A DNA stretch of 7,483 nt from Streptosporangiaceae bacterium (GTDB taxonomy: Bacteria > Actinomycetota > Actinomycetes > Streptosporangiales > Streptosporangiaceae). The position numbers and the translations under genes are program-made. Below the pieces are notes generated by a model. It saw only the letters and a list, made by a program, of their open reading frames with translations, ran no database searches and had not been told where the DNA came from. The DNA lies in the NCBI GenBank assembly GCA_030042885.1, contig JASHYW010000557.1, forward strand, positions 1 through 7,483, given 5' to 3'. Below are positions 1-5,840 of the stretch, piece after piece; position 1 is the first letter of the stretch; each line of letters starts with the position of its first letter.

Positions 1-49
1 CCCATAGTAGCCGTCGGCTCGCACCGAAACGGGTATTACCGCCCAATGG

Positions 50-80
50 CCCGTTCCAACGGGTTAGCCGTCACTCACGG
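50..80 (-). terminator. Possible weak terminator of the DUF1707 gene
   Basis: Two short hairpins lie just past the stop codon of the minus-strand gene that ends at 81. CCGT (68-71) pairs with ACGG (77-80) around a 5-base loop. CCCGT (50-54) pairs with ACGGG (59-63) around a 4-base loop. Neither is followed by a T tract in the direction of transcription, so a rho-independent role is only suggested by position. Confidence 0.3.
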
Positions 81-497
81 TTACCAGCGACCGCCGTAGC
101 CTACCCGGCAGGCCAGCATGCAGATGAACACGAACGACAGCGCCGCGGCAAGCTCCGGCGATCCGACCGCCGCCTCGATGAGGATCCAGACGAACAAGAT
201 GGGCAGCAGGTGGCCCAGGGGACTATTACGCCTGGCCTGCTGCTGCATGCGCGCGGGCGGCACCGCCTGCGGCTGGCCAGCTTGCCACTGGCGGTTGAGG
301 TCCGTGCCGAGCAGCGGCTCAGCCGGGAGGTCGGCCGTCAGCTCACGGAGGTCGGCCCACGTCTTCGCCGCATAGGCGGCCGACGTGCGCTCGGTGAATT
401 CGTCAAGCGTCAGCCGCCCGTCCGTGTACGCGTCGCGCAGGACATCGACGACGCTCTCCCGCTCCTGGTCAGACGCGCGGATCGGCCGGTCGGTCAT
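81..497 (-). CDS. DUF1707 domain membrane protein
   Basis: This 138-residue protein begins with the actinobacterial DUF1707 signature at about residues 5-58. It reads IRASDQERE, then VVDVLRDAYTDGRLTLDEF, then a segment ending ELTADLPAEP. DUF1707 is a short helical domain common at the N-terminus of small actinobacterial proteins, often joined to membrane segments; its biochemical role is not established. A polar Gln-rich linker (about 66-92) leads to a hydrophobic C-terminal region (about 95-132) that can form one hairpin or two membrane helices, ending in GYGGRW. The ATG at 497 gives the usual MTD-type start, with a modest AGGGGTG ribosome site 7 bases upstream. The gene is transcribed away from the acetate transporter and appears to stand alone. 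The family call is firm; localisation is inferred. Confidence 0.9.
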   Translation of the reverse strand: MTDRPIRASDQERESVVDVLRDAYTDGRLTLDEFTERTSAAYAAKTWADLRELTADLPAEPLLGTDLNRQWQAGQPQAVPPARMQQQARRNSPLGHLLPILFVWILIEAAVGSPELAAALSFVFICMLACRVGYGGRW

Positions 498-559
498 CGG
501 CGGACACCCCTAGACCCTTCCGTGTGTTCCCTTCGATCTTACCCAGGCTCTTACGAAGC

Positions 560-573
560 ATCCCGGCCGGGAT
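560..573. repeat. 14-bp perfect palindrome
   Basis: ATCCCGGCCGGGAT is fully self-complementary with no spacer. It lies about 63 bases upstream of the DUF1707 start codon in the divergent promoter region. A dimeric repressor operator would fit this form. In DNA this rich in G and C a chance palindrome of this length is not excluded. Confidence 0.5.
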
Positions 574-592
574 TTACCGGACTGGCCGCGAA

Positions 593-627
593 GTGGAGTG
601 CCGTGGAGTGCCGCACGCCGCGGCACT
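593..627. repeat. Tandem 10-bp duplication running into an 8-bp hairpin
   Basis: GTGGAGTGCC occurs twice head to tail (593-602, 603-612). The second copy overlaps the left arm of a stem in which AGTGCCGC (607-614) pairs perfectly with GCGGCACT (620-627) around the loop ACGCC. No T run follows, so this looks more like a protein site or a transcript structure than a terminator. Confidence 0.5.
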
Positions 628-816
628 GTGGGGCGGCAACAAAAGGGTTACGAAAAGTGAGAGGTTTTGGGTCTCGCACCCCGGCCCACGTCGCGTTACG
701 CTGTTGGCGAATCTTTCATCTGGTCAATCTGGGTCAGATGTGACCTGGGAAGGGTTTTGGCGCGAGAGACGGCGTCTTTCACGCCAGGCACGCAGGTAAC
801 GCCGGGCATCCGCCCT

Positions 817-872
817 CCCGGCTGCCGCCGGGGCACACCGGAACGGGGCGGGCCGTTCCTTCATTAGGAGGG
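817..872 (+). promoter_or_regulatory. Structured 5' leader and ribosome site of the acetate transporter
   Basis: A strong ribosome site AGGAGGG (866-872) sits 6 bases before the TTG start at 879 and decides that start. Just upstream are two hairpins. CCCGG (817-821) pairs with CCGGG (828-832). GGAACGG (840-846) pairs with CCGTTCC (853-859) around a 6-base loop. CCCTCC (813-818) is also exactly complementary to GGAGGG within the ribosome site and overlaps the first hairpin, so two exclusive folds can be drawn. The ribosome site is certain; a regulatory role for the folds is inference. Confidence 0.55.
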
Positions 873-878
873 ATCCTT

Positions 879-1517
879 TTGAGCGTCAGCGAAGACCGCA
901 CAGTCCAGCCCAGTGCCACCGCACCCGCACCCCCATCAGGCATCGCCGATCCCGCCCCGCTCGGGCTCGCCGGCTTTGCCGCCACCACCTTCCTGCTGTC
1001 CGCCGCCAATGCCGGCTGGATGACCAAGGCCACCACCTTGGCGTTCATAGGCTACGCCTTCACCTACGGGGGACTCGCCCAGTTTCTGGCCGGCATGTGG
1101 GAGTTCCGCAACCGCAACGTGTTCGGCGCCACCGCCTTCAGCACGTACGGCGCCTTCTGGATGGGCCTCGGCCTGTGGGTCCTGCTCGTGGCGCTCAGGC
1201 CACCCTTCGCCGTCCTGACCCTGGCGCTCACCCATGACAAGGCCTGGATCCTGCTCACGTTCGCCATCTTCAACACCTACATGCTGATCTGGAGCACGCA
1301 GATCAACATGGCGGTGTTCCTGGTCTTCCTCACCCTGGAACTCACCGAGATCATCCTGTTCATCGGGGGTTTCGCCAACAGCTCCGGAACGATCAAGTTC
1401 GGCGGCTACGTCGGCGTCCTCACCGCGCTCGTCGCCTGGTACACCTCGGCGGCCCTCGTCTCGAGGGGAATGGCCGGCAAGCTCAAGCTGCCCGTGGGCT
1501 CGCCGCTGATCAGCTAG
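879..1517 (+). CDS. satP: Acetate uptake transporter, GPR1/FUN34/YaaH (SatP) family
   Basis: The 212-residue product matches the AceTr family of acetate/succinate:proton transporters, which form hexameric channels in the cytoplasmic membrane. After a polar N-terminus comes DPAPLGLAGFA (24-34), the family's NPAPLGL motif with Asp in place of the usual Asn. The hallmark GGLAQFLAGMWEFRNRN (64-80) and FGATAFSTYGAFW (82-94) follow. Six hydrophobic segments are visible at roughly 28-48, 54-74, 88-107, 122-141, 144-165 and 175-195, and the length is normal for bacterial members. Translation starts at TTG (879) behind an excellent AGGAGGG site. The gene is monocistronic, since a strong hairpin follows 16 bases after the stop. 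Acetate is the expected substrate, but family members differ in preference. The Asn-to-Asp change is the only oddity. Confidence 0.93.
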   Translation: MSVSEDRTVQPSATAPAPPSGIADPAPLGLAGFAATTFLLSAANAGWMTKATTLAFIGYAFTYGGLAQFLAGMWEFRNRNVFGATAFSTYGAFWMGLGLWVLLVALRPPFAVLTLALTHDKAWILLTFAIFNTYMLIWSTQINMAVFLVFLTLELTEIILFIGGFANSSGTIKFGGYVGVLTALVAWYTSAALVSRGMAGKLKLPVGSPLIS

Positions 1518-1533
1518 GCACCTGATCCCGTCA

Positions 1534-1575
1534 GCGTTGGGGACCGGCCGGCGGCCTGGTCCCCAACGCCTTGTT
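1534..1575 (+). terminator. Intrinsic terminator after the acetate transporter
   Basis: GCGTTGGGGACC (1534-1545) pairs perfectly with GGTCCCCAACGC (1558-1569). The 12-base loop can itself fold as GGCC/GGCC. CTTGTTTA follows, a T-rich tail by the standard of this DNA. The hairpin starts 16 bases after the stop codon. A TTG at 1537 that would extend the next gene upstream falls inside this stem, which argues against that start. Confidence 0.85.
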
Positions 1576-1668
1576 TACGGCCAGGTGAGCTCCTTCCGGG
1601 TGGGCCCCGCGGCACTCGCTTCCTGCCGGATAGCGTTAGGCGCACAGCCCGGGAGGGAGGAGCTGCGG

Positions 1669-2412
1669 GTGCAGGAGAGACAGATCGACCTGTCGGCGCA
1701 TGTGGAGCGGGTCAAGCGCAAGGCGCGACCGTGGAAGTCGATCATCGCCCTGGTCCTGGCCGTCGCTTCCGCGATCATCTCCAACGCGGCCCGCCGCAAG
1801 TCCCATGCCTTCTTCTCCGCGCCCGATCTGACCTACCAGATCGTGGCGGCGGGGACGGCCGTGCTGTTCCTCATCTTCGCCTCAATGGCAACATACGGCC
1901 TGGCCAGGCAGGCCAGGCAGCTGCTCGAACCGAGGGTCGGCACCGCGTATTCCGCCATCGTCAGGTACGCCGTCCTGATCGTCGGTGCGTTCACGACGCT
2001 GGTGCTCACCCTCGTGCTGTTCGGTGTCCCCGTCAGCCAGCTCGTCCTCGGCGGGGCGCTCACCACGGTGTTCGTGAGCATCGCGGCGCAGCAAGCACTC
2101 GGCAACGTGTTCGCCGGCCTGGTGCTGATGCTGGCCCGGCCGTTCAAGGTGGGCGACGCCATCCGGCTCCAGGCCGGCGCACTCGGCGGCACCCTTGAGG
2201 GCCGAGTGACCGACATCGGGATCACCTATGTCCGCGTCGACACCGGCGGCGGGGTGATATCCGTCCCGAACTCACAGGTGCTGAACGCGGTGGTCGGCCC
2301 CATCCCGCCCAATGGCGGGAACGGAACTCAGGCCCCGGCCGTCAGTGGCGGCAAGCCGGGCCCTCCGGGGGCCCCGGAACAGCCACAGCCCAGTCCGCCC
2401 GGACCAGGCTGA
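1669..2412 (+). CDS. Short MscS-family mechanosensitive ion channel
   Basis: With the GTG start at 1669, preceded by a purine-rich GGGAGGGAGGAG ribosome site, the product has 247 residues. Hydrophobic helices lie at about 24-42, 56-78 and 97-122. They are followed by the pore-lining helix GGALTTVFVSIAAQQALGN (128-146), then VFAGLVLMLARPFKVGD (147-163), and a beta-domain signature of a Gly-Arg-Val, ITYVRV and ISVPNSQVLN (to about 206). These are the core MscS features: a channel that opens under membrane tension and releases solutes on osmotic downshock. After residue 210 the protein changes to a Pro/Gly/Gln-rich tail (211-247) and lacks the alpha/beta vestibule domain of E. coli MscS (286 residues). 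The frame is open upstream to 1537, but that start lies in a terminator. Channel activity is inferred from family. Confidence 0.9.
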   Translation: MQERQIDLSAHVERVKRKARPWKSIIALVLAVASAIISNAARRKSHAFFSAPDLTYQIVAAGTAVLFLIFASMATYGLARQARQLLEPRVGTAYSAIVRYAVLIVGAFTTLVLTLVLFGVPVSQLVLGGALTTVFVSIAAQQALGNVFAGLVLMLARPFKVGDAIRLQAGALGGTLEGRVTDIGITYVRVDTGGGVISVPNSQVLNAVVGPIPPNGGNGTQAPAVSGGKPGPPGAPEQPQPSPPGPG

Positions 2413-2445
2413 GCGCTACCGGCGCCAGATAGCATGCGCACGGCA

Positions 2446-2493
2446 AAGGGCCGACGTGCCAGCGAGCGATCTGCTCGCCAGCCGTCGGCCCTT
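2446..2493. terminator. Long two-part hairpin, probable bidirectional terminator
   Basis: AAGGGCCGACG (2446-2456) pairs perfectly with CGTCGGCCCTT (2483-2493). Inside, GCGAGC (2462-2467) pairs with GCTCGC (2473-2478), giving one long hairpin with a small internal loop. It begins 33 bases after the channel gene stop and lies between convergent genes. There is no long T tract on either side, so termination is inferred from structure and place. Confidence 0.7.
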
Positions 2494-2576
2494 CGTCACG
2501 CTAACCGGTGCGGAGGTCGCCTCTCGGCGAAAGCCACGACGCGGCTCCAGCCGGACGGTATTCCGCGACGGCAATG

Positions 2577-2604
2577 GGTGCGGCCCGGGGGACACAGCCG
2601 CACC
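2577..2604 (-). terminator. Hairpin after the Tyr-rich gene
   Basis: GGTGCGGC (2577-2584) pairs perfectly with GCCGCACC (2597-2604) around a 12-base loop. It lies 12 bases past the TAG stop (2619-2617) of the minus-strand Tyr-rich gene. It lacks a T tract but is well placed to end that transcript. Confidence 0.5.
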
Positions 2605-2616
2605 GGCCACTTGCAC

Positions 2617-4167
2617 CTAACGCCGCCGGCGGCGTCTGTGTTCCCGGCCCGGAGGCGGACCGCCGTCATACGGGAAAGACGAGATGGGCTGGCTCGGGGT
2701 CACATCCGGATCTTCGTACTGCGACCGGTCCCCGGAGCCGCTGGCGGCGGGCGGCGGGCGATATCCGCCCGACTGGCCCGGCCCCTCCTCGTAGCCTGCC
2801 CCTTGGTAGCCGGCATTGTCGTAGCCGGCCTGCTGGTAGCCCGCACCGTCGTAACCGGCAGGGTCGTAGCCGGCCTCCTGGTAACCCGCGTTCTCGTAAC
2901 CGGCAGGGTCATAGCCGCCGTCGCGGCTGGCCCGCTCGTAGCCCGCACCTTCAAGGCGGGCGCTGTCGTAGCCCGCCGGGTAGCCACCGCTTGCCTGGTC
3001 GCCGGCATATCCGTAGCCGGTGTATCCCCGCTCAGGGTCGGCCCGGCGAGCCTCACCCTGGTCGGCATAACCCTGGTCCCTGTAGTCCTGCTCCGCGTAG
3101 CCGTACCCGTCATGGCCCCGGTCGGGATAGGCGGACCCGGACTGCCTGTAGTCCTGCTCCGAGTCGAACTGCCCCTGGTAGCGCTGTTGATACCCGCGGT
3201 CCTCGTAACCCTGACTCGGGTATGACGGGCCTTGGTGTCCATGGCCGGGGTATGAAGGCTCAGGGTAGGAAGGCCCTGAGTAGGCGGGCTCGGGGTAAGA
3301 AGGCGTGGGGTATCCCTGCTCGGCGTACCCATATCCCTCGTAGCCCTGCTCCTCAGCGGCCGCGTACCCCGAACTGTCATACACGTGGCCTGGCTGTGGC
3401 CCCTGGGGCGGGTAAGTTCCGCGTTCGGCGTAGCCCTGATCGGGGTACTGGTCCCGCGGCGCGTACCGGTCGCGATCCGCGTACTGGGCCTGCTGCGCGT
3501 ACTGGCCCTGGTCAGCGTACTGGCCCTGGTCAGCGTACTGGCCCGGCGGCAGGTACTGATCCTGCTGCGGATACCCCTGCCCGCGGTAGCGGGGCTGCTG
3601 GGCCTGCTGCGGATAACGCGCCTGATCGGCGTAGTGGGCCTGTTCGGGATACTGTGCCTGATCGGCGTAGTAGCTCGGCTCGGGGTACTGGGCCTGCTCC
3701 GGGTACTCCGGCTGATCACGGTAACCGCCGCCCGGCGGCAGCGCTCTGGGGCCCGCGCTGCCCAGCACCATCGTGCCGGCCTGATCGTCGGCCCGGAAGG
3801 CGCGGAAGTCGCCCGTGGCGGGCCCGGTGTAATCGGCGTCGCGGGTGACATCACGTATGCCGGCATAGCCGGGCAGTGCCCTCAACCTCGGGTCGGTAGG
3901 CGCGCCGGGAAGCTGGGGCGAGAAACCGCCCGAACCTCGGGGGTCAGGGTGCATGCCGCGCTGCAGGGCGTCGATCAGCCTGGGCAGTTCCTCCTGAGGC
4001 AGCCGGAACGTGCCGGTGCAGGTGCCTCCCTGCCAGATGCTGAAGACAGAGACTCCGGTGTCGGCATACCAGCTCAGGCGCATGCTGCGAGAACTACCGC
4101 GCACGTCGAAGAAGACCTCGCCGAGCCGGGGCAGTGGTGCTGCGTCCGACGCTGACATGGTGCCCAT
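2617..4167 (-). CDS. Tyr/Gln/Gly-rich repetitive protein with small N-terminal domain and Arg-rich tail
   Basis: I do not recognise a named family. The ATG at 4167 is chosen because AGGGAG lies 9 bases upstream; an in-frame ATG at 4209 has no better site. The product is 516 residues. Residues 11-71 look globular, with beta-strand-like stretches such as LSWYADTGVSVFSIW and an amphipathic helix PQEELPRLIDALQ. Residues 148-465 are low complexity in three styles: a six-residue Gln/Tyr repeat such as YADQGQ (148-250), a Tyr-Pro style such as YPEPSYP (286-320), and a five-residue AGY-x-x repeat (397-460). The C-terminus is REHRRRRRR. There is no signal peptide or membrane segment, so it is probably cytosolic. 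The body should be intrinsically disordered. It is flanked by a hairpin and appears to be transcribed alone. That it is a real gene is supported by the globular start, the ribosome site and the long intact frame; its function is unknown. Confidence 0.8.
   Translation of the reverse strand: MGTMSASDAAPLPRLGEVFFDVRGSSRSMRLSWYADTGVSVFSIWQGGTCTGTFRLPQEELPRLIDALQRGMHPDPRGSGGFSPQLPGAPTDPRLRALPGYAGIRDVTRDADYTGPATGDFRAFRADDQAGTMVLGSAGPRALPPGGGYRDQPEYPEQAQYPEPSYYADQAQYPEQAHYADQARYPQQAQQPRYRGQGYPQQDQYLPPGQYADQGQYADQGQYAQQAQYADRDRYAPRDQYPDQGYAERGTYPPQGPQPGHVYDSSGYAAAEEQGYEGYGYAEQGYPTPSYPEPAYSGPSYPEPSYPGHGHQGPSYPSQGYEDRGYQQRYQGQFDSEQDYRQSGSAYPDRGHDGYGYAEQDYRDQGYADQGEARRADPERGYTGYGYAGDQASGGYPAGYDSARLEGAGYERASRDGGYDPAGYENAGYQEAGYDPAGYDGAGYQQAGYDNAGYQGAGYEEGPGQSGGYRPPPAASGSGDRSQYEDPDVTPSQPISSFPYDGGPPPGREHRRRRRR
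2770..3726 (-). repeat. Coding low-complexity repeat tract
   Basis: This is the DNA of residues 148-466 of the Tyr-rich protein. Short units repeat with 15- or 18-base periods. Two adjacent copies of the same 18-base unit are exact at 3501-3518 and 3519-3536. The antisense of these repeats creates long valine-, alanine- or arginine-rich open frames on the plus strand, which are artefacts. Confidence 0.8.
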
Positions 4168-4573
4168 CGTGGCGTGCTCCCTTCCCTTTGTCCACCTGGT
4201 CAGGAACATTGCCAGGCAGGCTCGTCGCAGGTTCGAGGACGCCTCGAGCGAAGCCGGAAATCAGGCGGTAAAATTTCGCCACCCCGCATGCGAGATGACT
4301 ACCTCGGGTGGCATCATTATCGACGGGCATGCAGCGGCCTACGCGGCGGTCAACAGGACGGGTGAACCACTGCGCTGGCACCAGCCGTTCGGTATTGTGA
4401 CCGTTTGCTAACGCGATGGCCTTACCTGCGTACGGGAACACCACGTCACCAAGACACGTTGTATCTTGCAACGGAGGTTCCCGGACAGGACTGGCTCGCG
4501 TTCGCGTGTTCACGAGCCTGAAGCTCTACCGTAACGCACGATTTGATTGCATCTTGGTTGAGGTGATTGACTT
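4168..4573. other. Non-coding divergent region between Tyr-rich gene and WhiB-like gene
   Basis: No gene is supported in these 406 bases. The region is locally less GC-rich than its flanks. On the side of the minus-strand gene, TCGAGG (4233-4238) pairs with CCTCGA (4242-4247) around three bases in the presumed 5' leader. A minus-strand GATAAT box (4321-4316) is a possible -10 but has no -35 partner at the right distance. On the other side lie the ECF-like promoter and a leader hairpin described separately. Confidence 0.55.
4434..4460 (+). promoter_or_regulatory. ECF-sigma-type promoter for the WhiB-like gene
   Basis: GGGAAC (4434-4439) is followed, 18 bases after its GGAAC core, by GTT (4458-4460). 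This is the spacing and form of SigR/SigH-type promoters known from Streptomyces and Mycobacterium (GGAA, about 18 bases, GTT), with GGAAC in place of GGAAT. Transcription would start near 4467 and give a leader of about 107 bases, which contains a possible hairpin (GGCTCG 4493-4498 with CGAGCC 4513-4518). The match is by eye only. Confidence 0.5.
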
Positions 4574-4873
4574 ATGTCTCAGGTACGTCGGCAGTCGGCT
4601 GTGCTTCCCCGCCCGAACTGGGGGTGGCAAGATGCTGCCGCGTGCCGTGGTGAGGACTTGCTGCTCTTCTTCGGTCCGGACGGTGAGCGCCAGCCGGAGC
4701 GGGAGATCAGGGAGCGTAAGGCCAAGGAGATCTGCGCTGCTTGCCCGGTGCGGATTGAATGCCTGAATTACGCGGTGTCGCGCCCCGAGAAGTACGGCAC
4801 CTGGGGTGGGCTGAACGAGGACGAGCGCTCGGCCGAGCGTCGCCGCCGCATGCGCCGTGCCAACGCCGCCTGA
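4574..4873 (+). CDS. WhiB-like iron-sulfur transcriptional regulator
   Basis: The 99-residue protein shows the full Wbl pattern. Four cysteines at 24, 54, 57 and 63 (C-x29-C-x2-C-x5-C) bind a [4Fe-4S] cluster. GTWGG (75-79) is the tryptophan-glycine turn, and a basic tail RRRRMRR (89-95) is expected to contact DNA. WhiB-like proteins act with the primary sigma factor to control development, redox responses, antibiotic resistance or housekeeping genes, and are restricted to actinobacteria and their phages. The ATG start is set by GAGGTGA 7 bases upstream. The length is typical for a short Wbl. I cannot assign it to a specific subtype from sequence alone. A possible SigR/SigH-like promoter upstream would suit a redox-linked role. 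The gene is convergent with the phosphoribosyltransferase, with 63 bases between the stops. Confidence 0.95.
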   Translation: MSQVRRQSAVLPRPNWGWQDAAACRGEDLLLFFGPDGERQPEREIRERKAKEICAACPVRIECLNYAVSRPEKYGTWGGLNEDERSAERRRRMRRANAA

Positions 4874-4936
4874 AACCGCAAAGCCAGGAAAGTCCCGGAA
4901 CACCCGTCGGGCAACTCATCCCAACCTCTGTAACCC

Positions 4937-5605
4937 TCACGTCAGCAGGGCGAGCACGTCGGCGTCGCTGAGCTGGCCGAAGGCTATATACCACTCCCCT
5001 ACGGACGAGAACCGGCCGGGAGTGACCAAGACGATCACTTGATCGGCTTCCGTGCGCATCGACATGGCCGACGAAGGCGGCGCGACCGGTACCGCGAGGA
5101 TCAGGTGCGCTGCCTGCGCGGCCCGCAGCGACCGCAGAGCCGCGCGCGCGGTGGCACCGGTCGCCAGACCGTCATCCACCACGATCACACACCGGCCCGC
5201 CACCGGCGGCAGCGGATCGCCGCCGCGGTAGATCCGGACCCGCCGGTCGAGTTCGGCCTCCTCGGCCGCCACCACCGGGGCCAGGTCCTCCGGGGTAAGC
5301 CCCAGCCGCTCGAGCAGCCCGCAATCGTAGACCGGCCGGTGAAGTCCCTCCGCGATGGCACCTACACCCAGTTCCGGCTGGGGCGGGTAGCCGATCTTAC
5401 GCGTGACGATGACATCCATCGGCAGGCCAAGCACCTCCGCGACCTGCTGCGCCACTGCCACGCCGCCCCTGGGCAGGCCGAGCACCATGATCCGTCCGGC
5501 CCAGCGATCGAGCGCCACCGAGTCGCCGAGCCGTTCCGCTAGCAGCAGCCCGGCGGCGCGCCGGTCCGGGAACGGAAGCACGTATCCACCGGGCTTGGAG
5601 GTCAT
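4937..5605 (-). CDS. Phosphoribosyltransferase of the COG1926 type
   Basis: The 222-residue product carries the 13-residue PRPP-binding loop VIVVDDGLATGAT (140-152) of type I phosphoribosyltransferases. It also has the subgroup's conserved LGLPRGGVAVA (42-52), then VIVTRKIGYPPQPELGVGAI (65-84) and the ending SVGEWYIAFGQLSDADV. This resembles the predicted phosphoribosyltransferases of actinobacteria, including the domain in mycobacterial Rv0571c and Rv2030c. Those are linked to dormancy regulons, but their substrate is not established. A base or nucleotide substrate is expected; none can be named here. The ATG at 5605 gives a family-like N-terminus (MTSKPGGYVLPF), but no good ribosome site precedes it. 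The reading frame stays open far upstream, antisense to the sulfite reductase, and that extension is rejected. It is divergent from the small Cys/His protein, 68 bases away. Confidence 0.9.
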   Translation of the reverse strand: MTSKPGGYVLPFPDRRAAGLLLAERLGDSVALDRWAGRIMVLGLPRGGVAVAQQVAEVLGLPMDVIVTRKIGYPPQPELGVGAIAEGLHRPVYDCGLLERLGLTPEDLAPVVAAEEAELDRRVRIYRGGDPLPPVAGRCVIVVDDGLATGATARAALRSLRAAQAAHLILAVPVAPPSSAMSMRTEADQVIVLVTPGRFSSVGEWYIAFGQLSDADVLALLT

Positions 5606-5673
5606 GCACGGGGTGTACCCAGAAAATCGCCATGAGCGCCGGCAATTGCGGGTTAGGCCGCACAATAGGGAGC

Positions 5674-5811
5674 ATGATCTGCGTCCCATGCCGGAAGCAT
5701 CATCACGAGGACTGCCCGGGCGGCACGTGGTGCGACTGCCAGCACCAGCCGCCGGCGGAATCGGTGCCGTCCGGGTCCGAGCCGCCGCTGAGCTGGATCC
5801 GCCAGGGCTGA
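5674..5811 (+). CDS. Small Cys/His-rich protein, likely metal-binding
   Basis: A 45-residue frame runs from ATG at 5674 to TGA at 5811. It starts MICVPCRKHHHEDCPGG, continues TWCDCQHQPP and ends PPLSWIRQG. The cysteines and histidines are arranged C3-x2-C6-x2-HHH-x2-C14-x5-C20-x-C22-x-H24, ample for a zinc or iron-sulfur site. The tail is Pro/Ser-rich. Such composition is very unlikely in a chance frame. GGGAG lies only one base before the ATG, too close for a normal ribosome site. A CACAAT box (5661-5666) ends 7 bases before the ATG, so the message may be leaderless. I do not know a named family, although similar short CxxC...WCDC proteins are, to my recollection, found as hypotheticals in actinobacteria. 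It precedes the sulfite reductase leader on the same strand, but a repeat and hairpin separate them. Confidence 0.7.
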   Translation: MICVPCRKHHHEDCPGGTWCDCQHQPPAESVPSGSEPPLSWIRQG

Positions 5812-5840
5812 CTGGCGCAGGTCCGGCGGGCGAAGCGGCT

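Larger units (their letters stand above)
498..878. other. Non-coding divergent intergenic region rich in inverted repeats
   Basis: No convincing gene is seen between the divergent DUF1707 and transporter genes. Instead there is a 14-bp perfect palindrome (560-573), a tandem 10-bp duplication of GTGGAGTGCC (593-612), and an 8-bp stem hairpin (607-627). CATCTG (717-722) is an inverted partner of CAGATG (735-740), and GGTCA (722-726) of TGACC (741-745). GGCGT (771-775) pairs with ACGCC (781-785), and two more hairpins lie just before the transporter start. A TAAGAT box on the minus strand (541-536) could be a -10 element for the DUF1707 gene, and TACGCT (697-702) one for the transporter, but neither has a good -35 partner. 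Confidence 0.6.

Noticed and set aside
600..878. Known riboswitch class upstream of the acetate transporter
   Set aside because: I looked for hallmarks of cobalamin, TPP, SAM, c-di-GMP and ydaO-type elements and saw none; only generic hairpins are present.
1537..1668. TTG at 1537 as an upstream start for the MscS gene
   Set aside because: It lies inside the 12-bp stem of the preceding terminator and has no ribosome site; the GTG at 1669 has a strong one.
2434..3225. Long plus-strand frame rich in valine, alanine and leucine that looks like a membrane protein
   Set aside because: It is the antisense of the Tyr/Gly repeats of the minus-strand gene. Its hydrophobicity comes from complementing GTAGCC-type codons, and it has no ribosome site or family motif.
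2508..3848. 446-codon plus-strand frame rich in Arg, Pro and Gly
   Set aside because: It is also antisense to the Tyr-rich gene, with typical shadow composition and no recognisable domain.
4168..4209. ATG at 4209 as the start of the Tyr-rich protein
   Set aside because: The purine-rich AGGGAG site lies downstream of it, properly spaced for the ATG at 4167.
4094..4513. Overlapping frames on both strands in the gap before the WhiB-like gene
   Set aside because: They show no domain, no ribosome site and mixed composition. The region is better explained as a divergent promoter region.
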